This document shows positions 31,586 through 44,700 of a stretch of 64,000 nt of DNA, piece after piece. The position numbers and the translations under genes are program-made. This DNA is from Whitmania pigra (lineage: Eukaryota; Annelida; Clitellata; Hirudinida; Haemopidae): positions 1 to 64,000 of the forward strand of contig JAJTWR010000347.1 in the NCBI GenBank assembly GCA_021613335.1. Direction: 5' to 3'. The notes beneath the pieces were generated by a model. It was not told the origin of the DNA. It was given only the letters and a program-made list of their open reading frames with translations, and did not search any database. Within the stretch, counting starts at the first letter, position 1, and each line of letters begins with the position of its first letter.

Positions 31586-34500
31586 ATGTCTGAGGAGAAT
31601 TTGTGAGTTGATTTTTTAAATTCAAAATCTATTCCAGTTGGTTGTATAATCTTGTTGCAACATTTAAATATTTCTAAATACAATTTTTTTCCATTATAAC
31701 ATCATTATTATAATTTGAACATGCAAGGAACAATTTACCATAAATACTATAAATACAAATTACATGAATCTCAATTTTTATCTTTCCAGGGCCGATATTG
31801 CTCTCATTGGACTGGCCGTGATGGGCCAGAACCTAGTTTTGAACATGGATGATCATGGTTTCAAGGTGGGGAGTTATGTAATTTGACGTAATTATGAGTT
31901 ATATAACTCAGGATGAAGTATCATATTTCATTTAACCTACATAGCGGATGTTATCTCATTTGTTAATTAATGATTAAATAATTAATGATTGCATTTTTTC
32001 ACTTGAGAAAATATCGTTGAGAATGAGGACATAATTCATAAGAAATTAAGTAATGACAAATATACAAACAATATTAAAAGAAAGATAACTTGGCTAACAT
32101 TTAAAGCATAACTAGCTAAATGTTTTGATTTTGCAATTATAAATATAAAATGTTCACTATCAAAAGCTAAAAATATTCCAAAGTTTCAATTAAAAAAAGA
32201 ATAACTTCCCAATAAACAACATCGAATCACTGTTACCATTTTTCCTGCAGGTTTGCGTGTACAACCGAACCGTGGAAAAGGTCCACGAGTTCTTGAACAA
32301 CGAAGCAAAAGGAACGAACGTCATAGGTAGTGGCAGTCTCGAGGAGATGGTGTCGAAGCTCAAAACTCCGAGGAGGGTAATGATGCTCGTCAAGGCTGGA
32401 AAGCCGGTCGATGACTTTATCGACAAACTGGTGAGTAAAGGATGATGATGATGGTAGTGGTGATAATGATTATGATGGTGGTGGTGGCGTTGGTGATTAT
32501 GTTAATGAGGGTGGCTGCAATGTTATCATTGTGAAGTTTCCATACTCGGTTATCTCACATTAGTAGGATATTGGTAACTGCTTTGCATTAATAAATATAT
32601 AAATAAAGTCATGATATCGATAGCTTGTGATAATGATTGAGGCTGAATGCATTGCCAGTATAAACCGCACAGCTACTAATTATTTATAAGCGCTAACAAT
32701 TATTTAATCACAATGGCAATTGCTACTATTATTAATTAACAAATGTTGCATATTAACTGAGCTCATTAATAATTCAAATACTTCCAAACTTAGGTGCCTC
32801 TTCTTCAGCCTGGGGATATCATCATCGACGGAGGCAACTCAGAATACACAGACTCCCTTGTGAGTGAACTCCTTTTTATTAATAATAATGAACTCTAATT
32901 AATGAGTGTTAAATAATGATAACATGAATAATTAATTATTTATAATTCAGCAAGTAAGTTTACGTTGTTGTTGTTGTTATTGTCATCTGTTATCTATCCT
33001 TCATTTTTAAATGAATCATATTAGTGTTTCATTACTAAACTTCTTTACTAAATTTATTTCTGACCTTGTTTTTCCAATTTTTCTTCGAACAGAGGAGAGA
33101 AAAATCCTTGAGAGAGAAGGGCTTGTACTTTGTGGGTTCAGGGGTCAGTGGTGGAGAGGAGGGTGCAAGGAGAGGGCCCTCCCTCATGCCCGGTGGATCC
33201 CCAGAAGCATGGTGGGTCTTGGAGATGTTGAGCTAGATGTTTTTTAACATTGTTTTTGAATTATTTTGTATTAGGCATTTTATGATGTTTGAGTCTTTTA
33301 GGTTATTATTTTTATGCAGATGAAAGTAGATGAATAAATCTGTAATTTTTATTATAAATTGATTAATTACTGTTACTTGACAGGCCTTTCATAAAAGACA
33401 TCTTTCAGAGCATTGCAGCCAAAGTGGACGGCCAGCCCTGCTGTGATTGGGTGAGTAATGACCATTCAAAATGCAAAACATTTTTATTCAAATATTATGC
33501 ATCGTATAAATAAGATGTTATTTTGATTTATGTGGAAATTACAATGATATAATGATTTATGATACGACTTAAATCAATCCCATTAACGCTTAATAACAGT
33601 TACGTTTGTTGCATGTTTCTCTGTAGATGGCAGAAATTTCCACCTAACCAGATTTATTTTTGTTTTTAGGTCGGGTCAGGCGGGTCTGGTCACTTCGTGA
33701 AGATGGTCCACAATGGCATCGAGTACGGAGACATGCAGTTGATCTGCGAGGCATACCAACTCCTCAAGTCCATCCTCAGACTCTCCAACGACGAGATGGC
33801 CAAGGTATGATGATCATGGTCACTAGTAGGATGATGATGGTGATGGTTATGATGGTGACTAGGGTTATGGTTATGGTGATGATCATAGAAGCAGTGATGA
33901 TGGTGGCAATTTTTCATTGGTGATGATGTGAAGGCAGCCATTAATTATGATAATTACCAGGTGTTTGATGAGTGGAACAGGGAAGAATTGGACTCGTTCC
34001 TGATTGAAATCACGAAGGACATCCTCGCCTTTAAGAACCAAAATGGTGCCAGCGAACTCGACAACATCTACGACAGTGCCGGACAGGTAGGTGATGATGA
34101 TGATGATTGCAGTGGTAGGATGTGTAATAATAAAGTAGCTTGTCCAACTGGAGAGATGATTATTTGAAAGCTCTGGTGACACTAATTCACTATTAATAGT
34201 AATTATGATTAGTAATAATTTTCATTAGTAATAGTGATATTCATTTATGATAGTTTGTGGTGTTGCATTATAATGTGTGGTCTTTTCTCCCAGAAAGGAA
34301 CTGGCAAGTGGACAGTCACCAGCTCCATTGATTACAAAATTCCCCTCACTCTCATTGGTCAGTTGAATGTGCCATTCTTGAATGGATAATTAGTTATAAT
34401 GAATGCATAATTAAGTATAATGACTTTTTTTCTCTCAATTCATTATGTTACTGATTGGTACTTGGTAATTTATTGCTACGCATTCTGACTTAATAATGAT

Positions 34501-37500
34501 CAGCAATAACATGTAACTGTGTAATTTGAAACATGATCGGATGTTTACAAGTTGCACTCTTGAAGTAGAAGTTGCATGCCTTTGAAGAACTTCTGTGTTT
34601 TTCAATGAATTTCTTGTTCATAATCTATCTAATAATCCATCGAGCTAATATTATTTCTTACAAGATGTAAAACTTTTGATAAGCTTATTAATTAATAACA
34701 TGTTATCAAAAGATGAGCCAGCCGTTGATTAATTTCCATCTTTTTGTCTATACAGGTGAAGCAGTTCAGGCCAGGTGTCTGAGTGCCTTGAAGCAAGAGA
34801 GGGTCGAAGCCTCCAAGAAACTTGAAGGACCCAAGGATTTCCCGAAGAGCAGTTCAGAGTTCATAGATCAAGTGAAGAAGGTCGGAGAGTGTTTTCGATT
34901 AAGGAATATATTGTACATCTGTTGTATATTTGTGCTTGCTTGCCTTATAAGGATTTGTTGACTTGTGGATGCTTTGATAATGCGAAGTTAAAATTAAATT
35001 AAAATTGGACAATTGAATGAATATTTTTCTTGTTGTCAGTTTTTTATTTTTGTGGTTTCGTCGTCACTTACCGGAAAAGTGCTTTTTTTTTTGGATTAAG
35101 ATTTTACACTGCAAATTGAGACATCACGTTAATTATTAACTAACTAATTACAGGCTCTGTACGCTTCAAAGATCATCTCTTATGCCCAGGGCTTCATGCT
35201 GATGAGGGAAGTGAGTGAGAAACTCAAATGGAACCTCAACTTTGGAGCCATTGCCCTAATGTGGAGAGGAGGCTGCATTATTAGGAGGTAGGTGGAGATA
35301 TGTTAATCTCCTTAGTTTTTATTGGTCCATACATGTGAATTAGTTGGCTGGTAGTTAGCAAAGGTTATTTTATGGTTTTAAGATTAACTGGTCAATTTTT
35401 AACATGTTTAATGGCAATAATGACTAATTTGTTATATGTAAATTTTATTATTAAATTAATTTCAATAATTAACCACCAGCAAATTCCTGGGTGCCATAAA
35501 AATAGCGTATGACGAGCAGCCCACACTTTCAAACCTCCTTCTTGATGACTTCTTCAAACAGGCCATGAATTCTTGCTATGTCAGTCTTATTATTATTATT
35601 ATATTATAGCAATTATATTCTATTACATCATCTAATAATATTGAAATTAATTTTAAGTAAGTTTTAGAATATTTTGTTAGTTTGTTAATATTTCATTCTT
35701 AACTTATATATTGTTAATATCACCATAATTATGACAATAATACATAATATATTGATATATATAAATATATATTTTTAGTGATATACATATACATTTTGAC
35801 CAATTATGATAATTGTTAAGCTCACATGATGCATTAGGTTACTGTTGTTATTCACATTTACAAAGATAATGGTCCTGCAACAGTCTTTTGCAACTTGTTG
35901 TTTCTCCATCTTTCCAGGCATCATGGAAGAATGTTGTTGAGGTGGCAGTCAAGGCAGGAATACCAGCTCCAGCCTTCTCGTCTGCTCTTTCGTTCTTCAA
36001 CGGATTCAAGTCCAAATGGATTCCATCCGATTCTTTCCAGGTTGGTTGTCGGTCGAAGAAACTATTTGGAAAACATGAGACATTGTTTTTTTTTAATTAT
36101 TATTATTGTCTTATGTTATGATTGAACCATCAAATGGATTTATATTACGCATTATAATTAATTTATATTGCATTATAGTTAATTTATATTCCATTATAAT
36201 TAATTTATATTCCATTATAATTTTTGAAAGTCATTGTCGTGGTTTTTAATGAATGTTACTTTTGTAATAAGTGACCAAAAATTTAAACTTAATTATTGGT
36301 TTTGATGCTTCCATTATATTTTACAATAATAGTTGTATTCAATTAATTCTGTCCAATCCAGATTTACAAGGGAATCAGTGCAGACGACAAGCCTTACATT
36401 CCATTGGTCCGTTTTAAGTCTTGTTTTAATTCAAAAATTAACTACATCATAAATAAATCGCATGATGGTTTAATTTTATTTAGCAATTTATTTTTATTAT
36501 TTGCCTAATTTCTCACAACCTGTGAATTATATTATAAAAAATGAGGCAATGGAATTTTTATTATTATCAGAAACATATCGCGCGACACGATCCCATAAAT
36601 ACGTGTCATGTCATTTTGTAGGTCGGATTGGGTGATGCCAGCAACTTCATCGAGAAGGTCTTCCGAGGTGTCGAGAGTGCCAACAGTCAACTGCTCTTTG
36701 AAGCTGCACACCTCGTCAAGTCTGCACTTCAGGTTTCTGATGACAAACTGGCTGAGGTGATAATATTAGTTTTTTAACTAATTAACTTTAACTTTAAATA
36801 TGAAGTTGCTATTATAATATTCATCATAGAGTCATAAACATTTAATTTGTGCAACATTGTTATCATTAGTAATTATCATAATTAATAACAAAGTTATTAA
36901 TTGATTACTGAACATCCTTCCAGCTGTGCAAGGACTGGAATGAAGGAGACCTTGAATCGTTGACAACGGAGAAGTTTTTGGAAGTTTTGTGCAGCAACAA
37001 GGATGCCAAGGAAGAGTTGAAGGTCGGTCATGATTGTGATGGTTGTTGTGATCTATTTTTAGCTCTGGCGATGTTCAATTCCACTCGGTATTTCTGATAT
37101 TGGTGATAATGGTTGTCACTGGCTGCGATGATGATGATCGTAATGGCTAAAATGATGATGTATAACTACAATGTTACAGAGTGATATCAAAATAATTATA
37201 ATATTTTAGTAAATGTTTATGTAACATTATAAATATTAGTAATAATTTCATGATGATGATCCAGTGGGGGATGATGATGATGACTTACATTGGTCTTTTT
37301 TCAGACAAACCCCGGGGAATGGGCCATGACATGTTCACTTGATTATGGCATGCCCCTCACAGTTCTGAGTGAGTAATTAACATCTCGTGATTATTCATGA
37401 ATGACTAGCTTAAGTCATTCAGATTTTTTTTCATTTTGAATTTATTATTACAATCTGCAGTACTTAATGACCCAAGCTCTTTATTATTTATTCTAATTAT

Positions 37501-39390
37501 GACAAGCAATAAATTATTATTAGATCTTGGGCATGTTGTTTTGTCGACATTTTACTTTGCATAATAACATTAATATATAACAATTTATAGTAATTTATAA
37601 CATCATTACTTATGACAAATTGTGTTAAATAAGAATTAAACAAATGCTTTGACTCTTCCAGGTGAGTCCGTCCATGCTAGCTACCTGTCCGACCTTAAGT
37701 CCGAGAGGCATCATGCCTCAGAAGAGTTCAAGGACCTCGAGAGGAATTACACTAAGGAAGATCAAGAATTGGTGGGAAAGATTAAAAAGGTAGCAAGCTC
37801 TAACTTTTATCGTTTAATTATTTCTTTATTTCAATCGCATGACCTTTATTTATTATATCATACAATTTTTTTAGGTTAGATATTTCTTCATTATTGAAAT
37901 AAATTGCGTTATCTCTATGACTTCTATCATTATAACTCCATATTTCAGGCTCTGATATCCTCAGAGATCATCTCTTATGCCCAGGGCTTCATGCTGATGA
38001 GGGAAGTGAGTGAAAAACTCAAGTGGAACCTCAACTTTGGGGAGGTGGCACTCAAGCAGTTCAACGTTTCCAAAAGGTAAGTCGGACGCGAGTTTAGAAA
38101 TTGTTGTTTTTTTTTTTTAATAACTTGTTTGTTACTTACCACCATGTTAGATGTTAATAATAATCTTTTTTAAATTAAAATGTTCTCTCTGATTTATTGG
38201 TTACAATTTCATTTATAAGTGACATAATAAGATTATTAAGATAACATAACGAATACAGACATTTTTATTATTATTTGACATCATGTTCGATGGCTATACT
38301 AACCTTTGGTTAATTAACGTGTTCTCTTTGATTTATTGATTATAATTTCATTTATAATTAATATAATAAGATATTAGTTGTCACATGGTTCTCTTTTTAA
38401 TTCCAGCAAAATCTTGTCCCACGTGTGCGAAGCTTTCAAGGCAGACGAGAAGCTCACCAACATTCTGTGGGATGACCTTTTGAGGTCAACTGTTGCAGCC
38501 AATCAGGTACGAGACTCATTATTTTAAATTTGTATCTTTGCTTATCAATGTGTAGCTAGTATATTGGTACAATGTTTGATATTTCAAAATTGTTGTAATA
38601 AATTTGATAGGCTAATGGATTTGTTAAAACCTTGTAACTAATACAAAATCTATTATATCAATATACAATTATAATAATAATAGTTGTCATTCTTCTAATT
38701 TGTTTGCAGTTTTATTTAATACTTCTTATTTTATGTTTCCAGTTGCTTTAACATGCTTAGGACTCTTCATTTTTTAGTAGAAATACTTAACTTACTGAAC
38801 ACCATCTAATAACAGTAATAAGTTAATTACATAATATGTATAAATAATTATTTACGTGGTTTAATATTACTAACTGTAACTATTATTAACAATTCATCAG
38901 GATCTATGGAGATATGTTGTGTCTCTGGCCTTAGAGAAGGATGTACCGATCCCAGCTTTGTCTGCTTCCTTGTCGTTCTACGACGGATATCGAACCGAGA
39001 GACTTCCAGCCAATCTTCTCCAGGTAATCAAAAATGTTATCAGGCTTTCCTACTGCGTGATGCCTCATATTCCGCTTTTAATGTTTTAATTATTTTATTT
39101 TAAAGTTTTAATCTGATGCAAGTGGCACTTTGTAAACAAACTTTTATTATTATTATTATTATTATTATTACTACTATTATTATTATTATAAACAAATTCT
39201 ATAAATTATTCATAATTTTAAACTTCACTGTTGTCTTAACAACCCATCATCCTGTTCTCAATCACTGCAGGCTCTCAGAGACTACTTTGGGGCTCATACC
39301 TACTCCCTCCTGAGTGCACCAACGGTTTTCATCCATACCGACTGGACGGGTAGGGGCGGTAGGGTCACTGCCACCACCTACAACTCATGA
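31586..39390 (+). CDS. PGD: 6-phosphogluconate dehydrogenase with duplicated C-terminal domain
   Basis: Cytosolic pentose-phosphate enzyme (6-phosphogluconate to ribulose-5-phosphate, NADP+). Exons: 31586-31602, 31790-31865, 32251-32430, 32794-32859, 33093-33211, 33384-33450, 33670-33804, 33961-34086, 34294-34357, 34756-34880, 35154-35287, 35480-35579, 35918-36040, 36362-36406, 36622-36756, 36924-37022, 37305-37368, 37662-37789, 37949-38076, 38407-38506, 38901-39023, 39271-39390; 757 aa in all. The Rossmann domain has [18 protein letters not shown] and [10 protein letters not shown]. The first helical domain keeps Lys186, His189, Asn190 and the GTGKWT signature. A 15-residue linker exon leads to a second copy of the helical domain (exons 15-21), in which those residues are Glu, Phe, Arg and the signature is lost. 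The single last exon supplies RDYFGAHTY. Normal length is about 483 aa. Confidence 0.9.
35170..35245 (+). repeat. 76-bp near-identical segment shared by PGD exons 11 and 19
   Basis: Matches 37965-38040 with two synonymous differences. It encodes [20 protein letters not shown] and a few more residues. The rest of the two domain copies is far more diverged. Confidence 0.93.
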
Positions 39391-41797
39391 AAATGGATTT
39401 ACCCATGATTTTTAGTCTGGTGTGATTTGACTTTGTGATAATAAAACCTTGCATGATAGATCATCATTTGAGATCTGGTTAAAATTGCACAGATCAAAAC
39501 ATTACTTAATATTTTAAGAACAAGAATTTGTGGGATTTATGCATTGAATTTTAGTATCTTGTTGCTTAGATGGTTCTTTTGCATTGTATTGTATTGTATT
39601 GTATTCTCTTGCATGACTTTAGTTTTGAATGGCCATTGTTCAGGTGCTTAAAATTTTGAAAACCTTGAGAAACAGTTAATTAAGTAATTAATTAATACGT
39701 GTACCTGAATAGGTTAATAAGAGCTCCTGACGGTATTTCATTAAATTTAGTGAATTGGATTTTTTTGTTTCTTGTTCAACAAGCATCAGGCTTGCATAAA
39801 CATATTGAACAAACTCAAAGCTTTTTCGATCCAAGTCGTTTCACTGAAAAAAAAAGCACTAGACTAAGTTGGTTTTTACGTTTCTTCCGCTGTATGGAAT
39901 ATCTCGCTTAGCTCGACCCATACTGAGGACCTCATTTTCATGTTCTCATTTGAAAAGCATTTCATCGGGGATAACAAGTCATGCTAATTTCTAGGTTGCT
40001 AAAGGCAGGTAAAACCATGAACACTTGTAATTAAATGAATAAATTAAAAAACATAAGTTTGACTTTGAAACAATTACTGCTCGAACACTATGGTTTACAG
40101 CACACAATTACAAACTAATGAGAGATAACATTGGTCGCAAACGTACGATATGGCAAATGTAAAAGTTTTTAATTGAGATAGTTTATGGCCTTGCCGGAAT
40201 GAACTTGAAAAAAAAAACGATACGCGCCAAAGCTTAAACATTAAACACTCGGTCGCTGATGGCAGGCGTCAAGTATTTCAAAAATTTTAATAAAACTTTA
40301 TTAGAGACTTTAATTTGTTTTCGAGTGGAGCTTTATTTTTCTGAGTATTTTTCTCATTAAAATGTGTGAGTCTATCTCGAACGGTTTTACCCATTTCGTC
40401 AGTCGAAATGTCGTGGTTATTGAGTAAAAGGACTGGTAGGACATTCCATTAATGGAAGGACTTCCGCTTATGATGTCTTGCAATATTTTAAGCACTTATG
40501 TTGTTCCACAATTTTATAAACTAATAAGGTATACATATTTGGAAAGTAGAAATCTTAACGAACATTTTGATGCACATTTCATCGGTCGAAAAGTCGTGGT
40601 TACTGAGTAAGAAGACTTTTGAACAAATTCCTCAAATTACTAATAACATCAAAAATTTGAAAATCTTCCTACAATTGAAATGATAGACATATAACCATTT
40701 TTGAAAAGCATTTGAAACGTTTCCGAATATTATAATTTGAAATTTCGCATTAGAAATTAAATTTGAGTGTCTGCTGACTTCAACCAGACTTCAATAAAAC
40801 AATAAAGTTGTTTAAAAAATTGCGTTGCAATGAACTCTTGTGGTTTGCAGTTTAAACGTCTAAGAAATAATAATTCATTGAATCACAAAACCGAAGTTAA
40901 TTCCAGGGATAATCGAAATGCGCTTAGTGACACTAAACGCAATGTCATTAGCAAATGATGTTCACATAATAAGTCAACCAAAAGTTTTTTACTATAAAAT
41001 ATATGGCTTATTATTTTTTAATATAAATGATGACAGATATTTGTTTGTTTGTATGATGTTCCAGTTCGAGATTATATGAAAAACTGTTTGTTTTACAAAA
41101 ACCATATCGTTTACAAAGCTTATTATCAACATATTATCTACATATTACCATATCTACATATTATCTAAATTTAATTATTCATTGTTCTTCACCGATGAGA
41201 ATAAAGAGCCTGCAGGTTGCTATGTAGAGTAACTCAACTTGATGGCAGAATCGGATACAAAAGTTGAGGTCGATATGCTATTTTCATTAAAAATATAACA
41301 AATTTAAAGCCGATAAAAGCAATCATAAAAAATACATATCTAAGCTACACTGTATTTACAAATGAGCGTCTTAGTTTGACCACAAATAATGATTTGAAGC
41401 TTAAAGCAAATCGTGTCTCTTCGATTTGATTAAAGAAATTGATGAAAACATTGCCGATAAGTAATACAAGTTTACAACGAATTGCGAAACAAAATTAAAA
41501 ATCTGGCCAGGGCGATTTTAAGAGGAATGTTTGATGATTATTTTGGTGTAATTTATTTGGTTGAGCAACTAAAAAGATTTTTGAGCCTGCTAGCGTCATA
41601 AAACAGGCTTTTAACAATGGGAATTTACGCCCTGCTGCCTTATTCAAGTACCATTCCTGAAGGATATCTTGTGCGATTAGTAATCCTTTAGACGTCGCAA
41701 AGTTTGACTCGAGCTCTGCTGAACGTTACAAAAGTCAAGCGTTCTGTTGTCTTGGTTTGCCTAAAGTTTCCTCGAAAGTTAAAGTCAAGAGTTGAAA
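39391..41797. other. PGD 3' UTR and spacer
   Basis: Contains the PGD poly(A) signal, an imperfect (TTGTA)n tract near 39583-39606, and a diverged 42-bp direct repeat (40392-40433 and 40575-40616, around GTCGTGGTTATTGAGTAA). The rest is AT-rich with no coding exon seen. Confidence 0.5.
39440..39445 (+). terminator. PGD polyadenylation signal
   Basis: AATAAA 50 bases after the PGD stop codon. Confidence 0.7.
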
Positions 41798-44700
41798 ATG
41801 GTTCGTCATGTTGATTTATTGGCGAAATGTATGCATGACGTGCGATTATTAGCTGACATTTTTTAATTTGCAGAAGCCAGACCTGACAGAAAACCCGTCA
41901 AATTGCTGTTGTATTGTTGTAAAAGAAAGTAACGAACCAGTTCCATTAAAGGCTATCAGAGTCTCGGTTGGAGTTAGTGGTTATCTAGTGAACGTAGATT
42001 CTTCGTTGAGTTACGAGAACAAAGGAGATAAACCAATTGAAGCAGTTTTTAGATTTCCTGTGGATGAAAATGGAGCAGTTTACAAGTTTGAGATGGAGAT
42101 TGAAGGAAAAATTGTGATTGCAAAATGCCAAGAAAAGGAAGAAGCAAAGAAATCCTACGAGGAAGCTGTTAAACGTGGTTACACGGCTTCATATCTGGGA
42201 GAAAGTGATTCATCTTCTGATGTCTTCACTTGCAAACTTGGTAATCTTCAACCTGGTAAAAGTGCTCAGGTCAGATTCTCATATGTTTCTGAGATAGCCA
42301 TTCTGGAAGATGGAAGTTTGGAATTTGTTCTACCAACTTTGCTCAATCCAAGATACAATCCATCTCCAGAAAAAGGTGGTTTGACAGATGTGCCAAAGGA
42401 CAAATATGTCAAAGGATGCAACCAGCCTTACACATTTGAAATAGATGTAAGTGTTGAAGGTGTGGGTAAGATGTTAGATATTACATCAGCTAAAGATAAA
42501 CTCGATGCTTCGTTTGAAAATGACAAAACTAAGGCATTGGTCAAATTGTCTGAAAAGTTTATTGCTGATCATGACTTTGGATTCAAGATACAAATTGAAG
42601 ATGCTCACAAGCCTAAAGTTTTGATAGAGAAAGGCAAAAATGATGCTGAAGGTCTCTTGAAAAATGACATCATGATGCTGAATTTTTTCCCAAAATTGAA
42701 CAGCTCTTGTTTGTCTAATAAGCACGAATTCATGTTCATCATCGACAGATCAGGAAGTATGCAGGGTTCTCGCATTAAAGAGGCAAAGGACAGTTTGTTA
42801 CTCTTTCTGAAAAGTCTTCCAACAGGTTGCTTCTTTAACATTATAGGTTTTGGATCCAACTTTGAAGCTCTGTTTAAAGAAGGCAGTGTTCCATACACTG
42901 AAGAAAGTCTGAAAACAGCTTTGAATTACCAAGAGGTTCTTGATGCAGATATGGGTGGTACTGAAATACTGAAACCTTTGCAATATGTTTACAAACAAGC
43001 TTTGATACCGACCCATAGTCGTCAAGTCTTTCTCATAACTGATGGCGAAGTATACAACTCTAGTTCCATCATTCGATTGGTTCAAATTAATTCGCACGCA
43101 ACGAAGGTGTTCACTCTCGGCATAGGCGAAGGGGCTTCCACATCTCTCGTGAAAGGTGTTGCCCGAGCTGGTAGAGGAAAGGCAGAGTTTATGAAGTCTG
43201 GTGAAAGTATGCAACCAGTGGTGATGAGACTGTTAAAGTATGCCATGCAGATTTCGGTCACCAATGTTAGCATCGACTGGAGATTGGGTGGCTCAGTGGA
43301 TCTGACTCAGATTCCCCAAGAGTTGCCCCCGATATTTGACGGGGATCGTTTGATCGTCTACGCAGTGGTAAGCAATCGGTCAGTTCTTGATGGGAGAATT
43401 GTTCTGAAAGGTGATGTCGGAGATGAAAAGTTGGAATTCCCTGTCGAAGTGAATGCCAACAGAGATGTTCTATCCTCTGCCAATGAAGACAGCATGCTGG
43501 TGCATAGGATGGCTGCAAAGCTACAAATCAAACATTTGCAAGATTCAGATGATGCTGAGAAAAAAACAAATAAAGCAGCTATTGTTGCTTTGAGTTTGGC
43601 TTCTAATGTAGTGTCCAATTACACTGCCATGGTTGGAATTGATAAGAGCAGCAAGAAGCCCACTGAAGAATCCTTGATCACATGTACTATTCCAAATGTT
43701 ATAGATCCAACCCTTTCATATCGACTAAAGGTTAGGATTGTTAAGGCGGAAATGACGGCTCCCCTAAATTTATGTGGACTACAAGCGAAATGTTGTGACA
43801 TTACGCCACTGTCACCAAAAGGTATTAATTCTTTTTCAATAGTTAAAGGTAAAAAAGAGTTGTTAGTAGGGGTGGTCCCACTGTTGTTCCTTTTTTTGGG
43901 TTCAAATCATGATATGAGTTATACATCTATTTTCAGGGGTGGCTGAACCAAGGTGGGATTTAAAGGATGGTAAGGAGGCTCGCCAATGTGTAAAGCAACT
44001 AGGAAAGCAATTTTCTGACATTATGCCACTGTCACCAAAAGGTATCAATTCTTTTTCAATAGTTAAAGGTAAAAAAGAGTTGTTAGTAGGGGTGGTCCCA
44101 CTGTTGCTCCTTTTTTGGTTCAAATCATGATATGAGTTATACATCTATTTTCAGGGGTGGCTGAACCAAGGTGGGATTTAAAGGATGGTAAGGAGGCTCG
44201 CCAATGTGTAAAGCAACGAGGAAAGAAATTTTATGACATTATGCCACTAGCACCAAAAGGTATCAATTCTTTTTCAATAGTTAAAGGTAAAAAAGAGTTG
44301 TTAGAAGGGGTGGTCCCACTGTTGCTCCTTTTTTTGGTTCAAATCATGATATGAGTTATACATCTATTTTCAGGGGTGGCTGAACCAAGGTGGGATTTAA
44401 AAGATGGTAAGGAGGCTCGCCAATGTGTAAAGCAACTAGGAAAGAAATTTTGTGACATTATGCCACTATCACTAAACTGTATCAATTCTTTTTCAATAGT
44501 TAAAGGTAAAAAAGAGTTGTTAGTAGGGGTGGTCCCACTGTTGCTCCTTTTTTGGTTCAAATCATGATATGAGTTATACATCTATTTTCAGGGGTGGCTG
44601 AACCAAGGTGGGATTTAAAGGATGGTAAGGAGGCTCGCCAATGTGTAAAGCAACGAGGAAAGAAATTTTATGACATTATGCCACTAGCACCAAAAGGTAT

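Noticed and set aside
33660..34182. Met/His-rich open frames around PGD exons 7 and 8
   Set aside because: They arise from ATG/ATC repeat sequence in the intron and from the wrong frame of the exons.
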